5,310 bases of DNA from assembly GCA_964556005.1 (NCBI GenBank), contig CAZKUR010000154.1:1-5310 (forward strand), given 5' to 3'. Position 1 is the first letter of the stretch. Every line of letters starts with the position of its first letter. Under the pieces are notes generated by a model. That model had not been told where the DNA came from. It saw only the letters and a program-made list of their open reading frames with translations, and did no database searches. This stretch comes from CAZKUR01 sp964556005 (GTDB taxonomy: Bacteria > Bacteroidota > Ignavibacteria > Ignavibacteriales > Ignavibacteriaceae). A program made the position numbers and the translations under genes. Below, in pieces: positions 1-5,310 of this stretch.

Positions 1-317
1 GACAGTTTTGTTACTTCAACTGCCTGAGAGTCGATATCAACTCCGTAAATGTTGTTGAGCAGGATTCTTTTTTTCTCGGCAGTTGTTAAACGGTAAATTC
101 CTTTATCGTCTTGATAAATCGGAGAGTTTTTGGATTGCGATATCTTTTTAACTGTCCCGTCATCATTAGTGTAATATTTTAAATGCCAGTCAAGTAAATA
201 CTGGAAAGCGCCGATTAAGAAGCTGCCGGAGCCGCAAGCGGGGTCTAGGATTTTTATTTTAGATACTTGCTTCGGAGTTAATAGCCCTTTTCGGTTTGAT
301 GAATCTAAATTAGTTTC
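1..317 (-). pseudogene. Type IIG restriction-modification enzyme, methylase part (fragment, continues past left edge)
   Basis: This is the continuation of the restriction-modification gene that starts at 1636, now in a different frame. Reading leftwards from 317 it encodes about 105 codons without a stop, beginning ETNLDSSNRKGLLTPKQ and leading into DPACGSGSF (219-245), the SAM-binding motif I of N6-adenine methylases. About 57 codons later comes GVDID (31-45), whose acidic residue is the usual motif II contact to SAM ribose. This order is that of the Eco57I-type methylase domain. The catalytic NPPY motif and the target-recognition domain would lie beyond the left edge. The frame is open back to a TGA at 441-443, that is, across the whole inserted repeat, but has no ATG there, so independent translation seems unlikely. 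Seen: motifs and frame break. Inferred: loss of function through the insertion. Confidence 0.85.
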
Positions 318-1636
318 GTCATCACGAGCGGAGCGAAGTGATCTCTTATCTGAAATAAAAGCTGTAGATTGTCCGCCTTTGGCGAGACCTCGTCTTTGAC
401 GGGCAAAGCGGACTTCGTTCGAGGACTCACTCGCAATGACTCATTTATTTTTTGCAAGTTGACCCCGTCAGATTGATTTAATAATTTGCCGAGAGTGTTT
501 TGGACTATGTAATCGACAATGTATGTCGGAGTGTAATAAACTCCGCCGGCTTTTTTAACTTCGGGTTTATCTTCTATTACCGCATGATGTGCGGAAGTAA
601 GTCTGATTACTTTACCTAAAAACTGCTCGTATACCTGGCCAAGTATATCAGCCGGCAGGACGGAAAATTCAAAGGGACTTTCAGGATAATAAAGATTTTT
701 AATTATGTCTTTTATTACTTTATCATCAATGGTTAAGTCGAGAGTTAAATTATCCGGGTTTTCATTTCTTTCTTTTTCTTCATTAAAATGAAACAGACCG
801 GAATTATATTTCTCATCCGCACGGTGATAAATCTGTTTTAATCTTTCATAAACATTTACTCCGTTCTGCAGCGACATCAACTGGCCGTAATCTTCAATAC
901 CACGATCTTCACATATTCTTAAAAATATTATTCTGTCTATTGTTTTTTGAACTGCATAGTTTAATTCGCGAATGGTAAGGGATGGATTTCTTAATGCAAT
1001 ATTCCTTGCGATTAAATTTCTCCATTCTTCCATCTGGTCCAGGAAGAAATCATCGACTTCGGCAGTTCCTCTTTTCTTTTTATTACTCTCAACATATTTA
1101 TCGAATGAGCCTTTTAAGATTGCATCGCGTGAAAATATTTTTTCTATCTCGTTCCATTTGCTCAAGTACTCTTCAAAATTATAATACATTACCCTTGCCG
1201 TAGAAGCTTTATCATTTTTATGCGGCGGAATCCGGCAATCGTAAACAGCGAACTCTTCAAAATCCGTCAACACGCTTAAGGGAAGTTTTGCAGACCATGC
1301 ATAACTTCTTACCTGGAATGCAGGCTTGATATCTTCTTTTAAATTTATGCTTGGCTTTTTAGCTTCGACAAAAAACTTACGTGTACCGCCAATCCGGAAA
1401 CAATAATCCGGAGCTTCAATAACATCTTTTGTTTTGAGGGAATATTCGTGAATAACATCTTTGTATGCTTCGGCATAGCCTTGTTTATTTTCCACATCCC
1501 AGCCAAGGGAAATAAAGAATGGATCGAGATATTCCCTACGCAGCTGTGTTTCGTTATAATTGCCTTTTTTGTATGTGTCGATATTGCGGGAAAAAGTTTC
1601 TATTAGTCTTTGTATTGTTTCGGGAGCCCCCGGCAT
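305..1636 (-). CDS. Type IIG (Eco57I-like) restriction-modification enzyme, N-terminal part, cut short by an inserted repeat
   Basis: The 443-residue frame encodes the nuclease and start of the methylase of a single-chain restriction-modification enzyme, which would cut DNA and methylate adenine at its recognition site. The N-terminal domain has the PD-(D/E)XK signature: PDY with Asp77, then FFVEAKKP with Glu91 and Lys93, then Gln108 in QVRSYAW. A helical linker follows (about 140-330), then LGQVYEQFLG (332-341), typical of this family, and GGVYYTP (364-370), methylase motif X. The native sequence ends near residue 399. Residues 400-440 are translated from the repeat at 318-440, and the frame stops at a TAG just past it. 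Family members are usually around 1000 residues or more, so the catalytic methylase core is missing from this product. The ATG at 1636 is supported by AGGTAGG eight bases upstream. BREX PglX is a distant alternative, but the N-terminal nuclease argues for type IIG. Confidence 0.88.
   Translation of the reverse strand: MPGAPETIQRLIETFSRNIDTYKKGNYNETQLRREYLDPFFISLGWDVENKQGYAEAYKDVIHEYSLKTKDVIEAPDYCFRIGGTRKFFVEAKKPSINLKEDIKPAFQVRSYAWSAKLPLSVLTDFEEFAVYDCRIPPHKNDKASTARVMYYNFEEYLSKWNEIEKIFSRDAILKGSFDKYVESNKKKRGTAEVDDFFLDQMEEWRNLIARNIALRNPSLTIRELNYAVQKTIDRIIFLRICEDRGIEDYGQLMSLQNGVNVYERLKQIYHRADEKYNSGLFHFNEEKERNENPDNLTLDLTIDDKVIKDIIKNLYYPESPFEFSVLPADILGQVYEQFLGKVIRLTSAHHAVIEDKPEVKKAGGVYYTPTYIVDYIVQNTLGKLLNQSDGVNLQKINESLRVSPRTKSALPVKDEVSPKADNLQLLFQIRDHFAPLVMTKLI
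318..440. repeat. 123-bp dispersed palindromic (MITE-like) element inserted in the restriction-modification gene
   Basis: The left end on the plus strand is GTCATCACGAG (318-328) and the right end is CTCGCAATGAC (430-440). These form an 11-base terminal inverted repeat with 9 of 11 positions matching. Flanking TC dinucleotides (316-317 and 441-442) look like a 2-bp target duplication. Internally, GTCCGCCTTTG (371-381) can pair with CAAAGCGGAC (404-413) with one bulged base, so the element can fold as a long hairpin. It looks richer in G and C than the surrounding gene. It encodes no transposase and would have to be moved by another element, if it is still mobile. Element plus duplication is 125 bp, which shifts the frame of the host gene. 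Confidence 0.8.
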
Positions 1637-1644
1637 TGAATTTT

Positions 1645-1651
1645 CCTACCT
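1645..1651 (-). promoter_or_regulatory. Ribosome binding site of the restriction-modification gene
   Basis: On the minus strand AGGTAGG lies eight bases before the ATG at 1636. It fixes this start. The AT-rich stretch upstream (about 1655-1760) could hold a promoter, but I see no convincing -35/-10 pair. Confidence 0.6.
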
Positions 1652-1886
1652 TTTAATTAAATAATTGTTTTTCATTAGTACCGTTAAATACTAAAATATA
1701 ATTTAGTATAAATGTACAAAAAAGGAAAGGAAAATATAATAAGAAATAAAAATTAAGAATAGAAAAAAAAATCCCATGAAAGAAACGCATGTGTGAATAT
1801 AAATCAGAGGATTTATACCGGAGCAGGAACTTCAAACCATCATTGCTCCATCCAGTATACTATTTCAAATCCGCCGGTGCCGGGGG

Positions 1887-1908
1887 AAAAACGGAGGCGA
1901 GCCCCCTC
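1887..1908 (-). terminator. Possible Rho-independent terminator after the pilin-like operon
   Basis: On the minus strand, GGGGG (1902-1906), a four-base loop CTCG and CCTCC (1893-1897) form a five-pair stem including one G-U. After one G there is a run of five Ts (1887-1891). It lies about 45 bases past the stop of the last operon gene. The stem is short and the T run is followed by Cs, so it is weak by textbook standards, but its position fits. Confidence 0.4.
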
Positions 1909-1952
1909 ATAATCATTTGCCCGTTTTTATTAAAACATGAACCATAAAATTA

Positions 1953-3074
1953 CTATTCGTACCAATACTTAATACCCATCCTATGATTCTCATAACCATA
2001 ACCGGCTGAGCTGCTCGTTTGAGTTGTTGCAACACCTTGATTTATAGCTGCTGAACTGTACAAAACCGTACCGTTTCCATTGCCTATACAATTCCCCTCA
2101 GATGGATTTGAAGTTAGGCAAACTATCGCTCCAATTATTGTTGTGTGCACATGTACCATATCATCGGCAATAATAAGTCCTTTGAATGTACCGGAATTAA
2201 GATTTTTTATTGCTGCATCTGTTGAACTATTATGGACAATTAATATCCCTGAGCCATCTACATTTGAAGGGTTCCAAATTTCGCTTGAAGGTAATTCTAC
2301 ATAGGTAACTCCTGCTAATGGATAATTTAGCAAAGCCGGATTGGTAACATATTGACTGCCGCCTTTACCTGAAATTGCAATATTCTTAAGAGTTCCTTCA
2401 GTATAACCACCTAAAGTTCCACCTAATACCTTGTCCGGAGTGTTAGGATATCCACCAGGGTAAACAACATTCTCCATATAAAAATCTGTGTTATTATTTT
2501 TAGCGGGGGCATAATCGACTTTGCTGACTGTAGCCCCTATTTGTGAATTTCCACGTTCACTGTAGTTATTGGTTGTCCAAATGGCCAAAGTGCCTGTGTT
2601 GCTGATAACATTCCCGTTTAAATCATGATTTCTGCCATCCACAACTAAATTTCCCAATGTTTGAACATTATTGTTAGCGGAAATTGCGGCTAAAACCGCA
2701 GCCGGAGTAAATCCTGAACTCACAGATTTTTTCTTAACATAAACTATTACTGTCTTTTGAACGGAATTATAATTACCGACAATATTTAATTTAATTAAGC
2801 TATCACTATCCATATAAATATCTGTAATTGTATAAGAAGTTGAACCATTCATTAAATTCATCGATGCCGGTGAATTAACTCTAAGGCTTGGATTATCACC
2901 CAATTTGGCAATTAAAATTTGTGCGGTGCTGTTACAAATATTACGGACTTGAATATTATTGTAGTTATCGACCGCTTGCTGAGTTGAGTTTGTTATTTTA
3001 GTATTTAAGCTAAGATTTACAAGGCCAAAAATTAAAATACTTCCAACAACAACTATTAATATCATTTTTCCCAT
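1953..3074 (-). CDS. PilX-like minor pseudopilin, N-terminally anchored (373 aa)
   Basis: The protein begins MGKMILIVVVGSILIFG, one hydrophobic helix at about residues 4-24, followed by an amphipathic helical stretch containing AVDNY. This is the layout of PilX-like type IV pilus components, with the bulk of the chain exported. The long remainder is rich in Gly, Asn, Ser, Thr and Val. It includes GRNHDLNGNVISNTGTLAIW and, later, turn-rich beta segments such as GSGILIVHNSS and GTFKGLIIADD. These suggest a beta-helix or bactofilin-like fold, which is inferred. The C-terminus is KYWYE. I see no canonical prepilin peptidase site (G followed by FxxxE). The ATG at 3074 has GAGG five bases upstream and lies 10 bp after the preceding stop, so it is translated with its neighbours as the last operon gene. 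It is the only full-length PilX-like copy in the window. Its function as a pilus or secretion component is an inference from layout and neighbours. Confidence 0.7.
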   Translation of the reverse strand: MGKMILIVVVGSILIFGLVNLSLNTKITNSTQQAVDNYNNIQVRNICNSTAQILIAKLGDNPSLRVNSPASMNLMNGSTSYTITDIYMDSDSLIKLNIVGNYNSVQKTVIVYVKKKSVSSGFTPAAVLAAISANNNVQTLGNLVVDGRNHDLNGNVISNTGTLAIWTTNNYSERGNSQIGATVSKVDYAPAKNNNTDFYMENVVYPGGYPNTPDKVLGGTLGGYTEGTLKNIAISGKGGSQYVTNPALLNYPLAGVTYVELPSSEIWNPSNVDGSGILIVHNSSTDAAIKNLNSGTFKGLIIADDMVHVHTTIIGAIVCLTSNPSEGNCIGNGNGTVLYSSAAINQGVATTQTSSSAGYGYENHRMGIKYWYE

Positions 3075-3079
3075 AGGAA

Positions 3080-3083
3080 CCTC
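3080..3083 (-). promoter_or_regulatory. Ribosome binding site of the 373-aa PilX-like gene
   Basis: GAGG on the minus strand, five bases before the ATG at 3074 and directly after the TAG of the preceding gene at 3085-3087. It is stronger than the sites of the two genes before it, which show little or no Shine-Dalgarno match. This gene may therefore be translated more efficiently than those two. Confidence 0.5.
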
Positions 3084-3084
3084 A

Positions 3085-3657
3085 CTACTTTAAGTTTTTA
3101 GGTTTAATCACTTGCTGCCAGGATATTGATTCATATGCATTATTAACTGGTTCCGGTGATTGACAATCTATATTTAATTGAATGCCTCTTATTAGTTTTC
3201 TATTCGACTGGTTAACCAAAGAGGCGTATGTTATTTTTGTACCGCTCGAATCAAAATATATAAGCTTAAAATTTGTCACTGATTCAAGCGATAATGTTTT
3301 GCCGCTGTTTAAGATTTTATGCAGCGGCATATCGTTAGGATTAGTCGTATTTAACAACTCACTTTTATTTCCTAAATAATAACGGATTGTATCGGACACA
3401 CCATTGTTGTCATAATCCGAACAATATTTAATTGTGGTTGAGTCTGCAACTAATATTTTATTTCCTGATATACGATAACCTATCTTATAAAAATCATCTC
3501 TTATAACTTCGTTTGTGCCGATTATTCTTTGCTGGTTGAGCATATCAAATTCTTGTTCATAATTCGAAGATCTCATAGAAGAATTTACCTGTGCAAGCAG
3601 AAGTAGCACAAGTCCACCGATAACAACCGATCCTAATATGTCTAAAACACTATTCAT
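3085..3657 (-). CDS. PilW/GspJ-like minor pseudopilin (190 aa)
   Basis: The N-terminus MNSVLDILGSVVIGGLVLLLL forms a single membrane helix at about residues 7-24, followed by a polar helix and a mixed alpha/beta domain. The middle contains RDDFYKIGYRI and later DSTTIKYCSDYDNNGVSDTIRYYLG. The pattern 'D-F-x-x-x-G-Y-R, then a loop with DxDNNG, then YYLG' is what I associate with PilW/GspJ-type minor pseudopilins. The DNNG loop could bind calcium, which is inferred. The C-terminus (RGIQLNIDCQS, then SWQQVIKP) also fits this family. The usual prepilin cleavage site with Glu5 is not present. The start lies 11 bp after the stop of the PilV-like gene, with at best a weak AGAAAGA ribosome site, suggesting coupled translation. 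The expected role is assembly or tip function of a pilus-like filament with the adjacent proteins. The family assignment is by pattern, not by search. Confidence 0.68.
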   Translation of the reverse strand: MNSVLDILGSVVIGGLVLLLLAQVNSSMRSSNYEQEFDMLNQQRIIGTNEVIRDDFYKIGYRISGNKILVADSTTIKYCSDYDNNGVSDTIRYYLGNKSELLNTTNPNDMPLHKILNSGKTLSLESVTNFKLIYFDSSGTKITYASLVNQSNRKLIRGIQLNIDCQSPEPVNNAYESISWQQVIKPKNLK

Positions 3658-3668
3658 TATTTGTCTTT

Positions 3669-4154
3669 CTAATATGAGACTAATTGACTAAATACTAGTT
3701 TATCGGAAAGAAGTGAATTTGTAACAGTAACATCAATTCGTTTTAAGAAAGTTTGCATAGAAGATTTTGTATCCGGATAATTGTAGCTGACATAATAGAC
3801 TTTAACGGACACATTGAAATTTCCAAGTCTTCCCAAAGTCAAAACTGTTGAATAATTATCATAGTCATCGATATCATTGAACTGACTAGAATTATTCTCG
3901 CCGGTATCTTTACCTAAATTGCTTGCAGAAGTTAGAAGCGTTGCATTGGCGACAGGACCCGATACGGTTTTTTGATCAAAGGCTTTATTCATTATCTGAT
4001 CAATTAAAGTTTGTCCCGCTCCTGTCCCGGTTATTAGCGCTTCATTATTATAGACAATATCTGATTTCATACTTTTTGAATTATTAATATTTAAAATAAG
4101 TATGCCTAAGAGAAATAATCCGCCAATCACTAAAAACTGTTGAATTGAATTCAT
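3669..4154 (-). CDS. PilV/GspI-like minor pseudopilin (161 aa)
   Basis: The protein starts MNSIQQFLVIGGLFLLGILI, a membrane helix at about residues 6-23, and continues with a helical region GAGQTLIDQIMNKAFDQKT. The sequence 'GQ-x-L-I-x-x-I-x-x-x-A-F-D' followed by FNDIDDYDNYS is typical of PilV/GspI-like subunits. The C-terminal half (FNVSVKVYYVSYNYP, KRIDVTVTN) reads as beta strands. No signal-peptidase or prepilin site with Glu5 is visible. The ATG at 4154 follows a 42-bp gap after the truncated PilX-like frame and has no clear Shine-Dalgarno site. A decayed relative of its first 21 codons is found at 4625-4727, so this gene has or had a paralogue. Function in a pilus or secretion system is inferred from the neighbours. 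Confidence 0.68.
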   Translation of the reverse strand: MNSIQQFLVIGGLFLLGILILNINNSKSMKSDIVYNNEALITGTGAGQTLIDQIMNKAFDQKTVSGPVANATLLTSASNLGKDTGENNSSQFNDIDDYDNYSTVLTLGRLGNFNVSVKVYYVSYNYPDTKSSMQTFLKRIDVTVTNSLLSDKLVFSQLVSY

Positions 4155-4196
4155 TTTATATTATCAAGTTATTAAAGTAAAATCTCATGGATGTAT

Positions 4197-4469
4197 TCAT
4201 ACTATATTTATATCATGACTGCTGGTGTAATTATCCGTTATTATCACATTATTAGCGGCTGCAATTCCTGTCCTCCAGGTCGGATCTAAGAATAATTGAT
4301 TAGCAGCCATATTAGCTCCGCTTAATGCACAATCGTGTGCAACGCTTCCTGAATAACAATCTGTGTAATTGTCAACGGCATTATTCCCGAAGCTGCCGAA
4401 ATTCTGGCCGAATACAAGGAATATTAAGCTGAAACCGGGAACTAATAAAAGTGATGCTTTACCTACCAA
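4197..4469 (-). CDS. Truncated PilX-like minor pseudopilin (90 aa), probably degenerate
   Basis: The product begins MVGKASLLLVPGFSLIFLVFG, a hydrophobic helix over residues 5-21, then AVDNY and a helix with SGANMAANQLFLDPTWRTG. It aligns in layout with the start of the 373-aa PilX-like protein (MGK, hydrophobic stretch, AVDNY, helix), but ends after 90 residues where that protein goes on for about 280 more. Neither other frame continues past the stop at 4197 for more than about 15 codons. The start is TTG, supported by GAAGGA eight bases upstream, and no upstream ATG exists in frame. GFSLIF resembles a prepilin GFTLIE motif but lies inside the helix and lacks the Glu. An internal deletion or frameshift decay is the simplest reading. 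A genuine short subunit is possible. It would be the first gene of the operon. Confidence 0.6.
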   Translation of the reverse strand: MVGKASLLLVPGFSLIFLVFGQNFGSFGNNAVDNYTDCYSGSVAHDCALSGANMAANQLFLDPTWRTGIAAANNVIITDNYTSSHDINIV

Positions 4470-4624
4470 AATTTTTATCCTTCTTTAATTTTTATTTTCA
4501 TTTTTTTAATCCGATTTGATACTTCGAATTTTCTTATCTATCAATATTAAATGCTTTAGCCGGTATGCTAATTCTAACTTCCGGCGGAAAACCTGATATA
4601 GTCTTAAATTAGGCTCCTAAAAAA
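4470..4624. other. Short non-coding stretch upstream of the truncated PilX-like gene
   Basis: AT-rich, with long A and T runs close to the TTG start. It should contain the operon promoter if transcription starts here, but I cannot pick a clear -35/-10 or Bacteroidota-type TAnnTTTG box. A short palindrome (CTTCCGGCGGAA, near 4578-4590) and a 24-codon open minus frame (4537-4608) are visible, but neither supports a call. Confidence 0.35.
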
Positions 4625-4727
4625 GTTTAGAATTTCTGGGTGTTATGCTTTTGGGTTTTTTACTCAGGATAGTTATGCCCAACAGAGATAGTCCGTCGAT
4701 AACTAAGAACTACCGAGCTGAACTCAT
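4625..4727 (-). pseudogene. Remnant of a second PilV-like gene (start only)
   Basis: Read on the minus strand from 4727, the sequence encodes MSSAR, a TAG, then FLVIDGLSLLGITIL. Aligned without gaps to the first 21 codons of the live PilV-like gene (MNSIQQFLVIGGLFLLGILIL), 14 of 21 positions are identical in protein and 44 of 63 in DNA. Many of the DNA differences are silent third-position changes. The stop sits exactly where the live gene has Gln6 (CAG to TAG, one change). AAGGAA lies nine bases before the ATG, so the ribosome site looks intact. Similarity fades after about residue 22, and the frame ends in a TAG just left of 4625. This is a dead paralogue, cut after its membrane helix. Confidence 0.65.
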
Positions 4728-5015
4728 TAACTTCGCTTCCTTTTAAGCTGTTTTTTTTAGAACACTCATAGATTAAAAGTCACTAATTCAAAAGGAATGC
4801 CACGTATTATTTACCAAACGAGACTTTTGTGTCTAAATTCAAATTGAATTCGAATAGCAACATTTTTGTACTTCGTAACTATTACTCTACTGGTATAAAT
4901 TATATCGCAATAAATACATTGTTGTTACCGGTCGAAAAATAAAATCTCTCCTCTTCAGAGAATACCGTTGGAATAGGACTTAATCGATTAACTGGGTAAA
5001 CAAGGAAGAAAGCAA
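4728..5015. other. Gene-free stretch between pilin remnant and plus-strand remnant
   Basis: All six frames are broken by frequent stops and I recognise no protein or RNA. One minus frame reads KSLVW, a stop, then IIRGIPFEL, faintly like the SNRKLIRGIQLNI segment of the PilW-like protein. The match is too short and gapped to use. A five-pair stem TCTCT/AGAGA (4945-4961) with a seven-base loop is the only hairpin noticed. Probably eroded coding DNA. Confidence 0.4.
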
Positions 5016-5168
5016 ATGAACAAACTTGCGGAAACGTTTACGGAAGCAGGTTTCTCACCTTATGATCTTGAATTAATTAAAAGCGATACCAATAGAGAAG
5101 CGTTTTAGAATAATCTTACTTAGCTTGAAAACATGTTGAGTTCCGAAACTATTATTAAAAGTGGGTGA
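5016..5168 (+). pseudogene. Broken start of an unrecognised plus-strand gene
   Basis: An ATG at 5016 has AGGAAG a few bases upstream (within AAGGAAGAAAGCAA), a good ribosome site. The frame encodes 30 residues, MNKLAETFTEAGFSPYDLEL and ten more, to a TAG at 5106. If that stop and a second TAG at 5121 are read through, the frame continues NNLT and LENMLSSETIIKSG to a TGA at 5166. The whole reads like an amphipathic helical protein start, and both stops could come from CAG or a similar codon by one change. This suggests a recently decayed gene, cut on the right by the repeats at 5180 and 5221. A real 30-residue protein is the alternative. I do not recognise the family. It is the only gene-like signal on the plus strand. 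Confidence 0.4.
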
Positions 5169-5179
5169 CCAAAAAGTCC

Positions 5180-5209
5180 GTCGACCTCGTCAGGTCGACG
5201 AGACCTGAC
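5180..5209. repeat. Two overlapping, mutually exclusive hairpins
   Basis: GTCGACCT (5180-5187) pairs perfectly with AGGTCGAC (5192-5199) around CGTC. GTCAGGTC (5189-5196) pairs perfectly with GACCTGAC (5202-5209) around GACGA. The stems share 5192-5196, so only one can form at a time. The block contrasts in composition with the AT-rich surroundings and looks like a dispersed repeat unit. Confidence 0.6.
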
Positions 5210-5219
5210 TGGTAATTTT

Positions 5220-5310
5220 ATCATCACGAACGAAGCCTGCCTTTGCCGAAGCGGTCTACCTGCACGCCTGCGTGTTGGAACACTTCGGTGTGTAAACACG
5301 AAGCGTTTCG
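5220..5310. repeat. Partial dispersed repeat related to the 318-440 element, running off the right edge
   Basis: Begins ATCATCACGAACGAAGC, which matches the end GTCATCACGAGCGGAGC of the element at 318 at all but three of 17 positions. The interior differs: GC-rich, with short inverted repeats such as GTGTAAACAC and CGAAGCGTTTCG at the edge. No frame through it looks like protein. It is probably a composite of repeat units continuing beyond the window. Confidence 0.5.

Larger units (their letters stand above)
1637..1952. other. Intergenic region between the pilin-like operon and the restriction-modification gene
   Basis: This 316-base stretch has two halves. Next to the restriction gene (1637-1800) it is very AT-rich, with long A and T runs and no credible gene. 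Next to the operon (about 1815-1910) it is richer in G and C and holds the possible terminator at 1887-1908. An inverted repeat, GGAGCA (1820-1825) with TGCTCC (1844-1849), spans an 18-base loop. One minus-strand frame reads FSPGTGGFEIVYWMEQ before a stop, faintly like the C-terminal ends of PilX-like proteins here (KYWYE), but it is too short to call. Confidence 0.5.

Noticed and set aside
318..440. CRISPR array or tRNA as explanation for the inverted-repeat segment
   Set aside because: There is a single copy with no spacer-repeat periodicity, and no T-loop or acceptor stem consistent with a tRNA was found anywhere in the window.
972..1203. Plus-strand open frames opposite the restriction gene
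   Set aside because: They lie fully inside the well-supported minus-strand gene and have no recognisable motifs.
1653..1835. 60-codon minus-strand open frame, hydrophobic, TTG start
   Set aside because: Lies in very AT-rich DNA whose poly-A/T runs give Phe, Tyr and Leu strings by chance. It has no ATG start, and the reading shows no domain or resemblance to any family.
1815..1910. Possible PilX C-terminal remnant (GGFEIVYWMEQ) downstream of the operon
   Set aside because: Only a few residues resemble KYWYE, and no longer alignment can be made by eye. Not enough for a feature.
2080..2304. Plus-strand open frame inside the PilX-like gene
   Set aside because: Shadow of the real minus-strand gene, with no ribosome site or family resemblance.
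3182..3379. Plus-strand open frame inside the PilW-like gene
   Set aside because: Shadow frame. The opposite strand has a credible full-length protein in a tight operon.
4537..4608. Minus-strand 24-codon frame with a protein-like reading (SGFPPEVRISIPAKAF)
   Set aside because: Too short to be significant, with no start codon and no recognised family.
4728..4860. Fragment reading IIRGIPFEL, compared with LIRGIQLNI of the PilW-like protein
   Set aside because: Five or so matching residues with a stop beside them. Gene order would also place it on the wrong side of the PilV remnant.

Overview
The window is AT-rich, and all the convincing genes lie on the minus strand. The organism is probably a member of the Ignavibacteria/Melioribacteria or a nearby Bacteroidota/Chlorobiota lineage. 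I infer this from general resemblance of the pilin-like proteins to families I associate with that group, from mixed strong and absent Shine-Dalgarno sites, and from a dispersed repeat ending in GTCATYRCGAG. No search was run, so the taxonomy is tentative.

Positions 1-1636 hold a type IIG (Eco57I-like) restriction-modification gene read leftwards. Its N-terminal part has a PD-(D/E)XK nuclease domain and the GVYYTP motif at the start of the methylase. The next part, starting in another frame, carries methylase motif I (DPACGSGSF) and runs off the left edge. Between the two sits a 123-bp element with imperfect terminal inverted repeats (318-440). Removing the element plus one copy of a flanking TC dinucleotide restores a single frame, so the gene appears to have been broken by repeat insertion.

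Positions 1637-1952 are a non-coding gap with a possible terminator for the operon that comes in from the right.

Positions 1953-4469 are a compact minus-strand operon of four pilin-like, N-terminally anchored proteins. In transcription order they are a truncated PilX-like protein (90 aa, TTG start), a PilV/GspI-like protein (161 aa), a PilW/GspJ-like protein (190 aa) and a full-length PilX-like protein (373 aa). Gaps are 42, 11 and 10 bp. The set looks like minor pseudopilins of a type IV pilus or type II secretion-like machine, but none has a textbook prepilin peptidase site with Glu5.

Positions 4470-5310 hold decay and repeats. A remnant of a second PilV-like gene start is visible at 4625-4727, with an intact-looking ribosome binding site and a stop where the live copy has Gln6. 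A short plus-strand ORF at 5016 with a good ribosome binding site is followed by two in-frame stops and looks like a broken gene start. The right end has nested hairpins and the start of a repeat whose end resembles the one that broke the restriction gene. The picture is a pilin-like locus that was duplicated and partly eroded, beside a restriction gene disabled by a mobile-type repeat.
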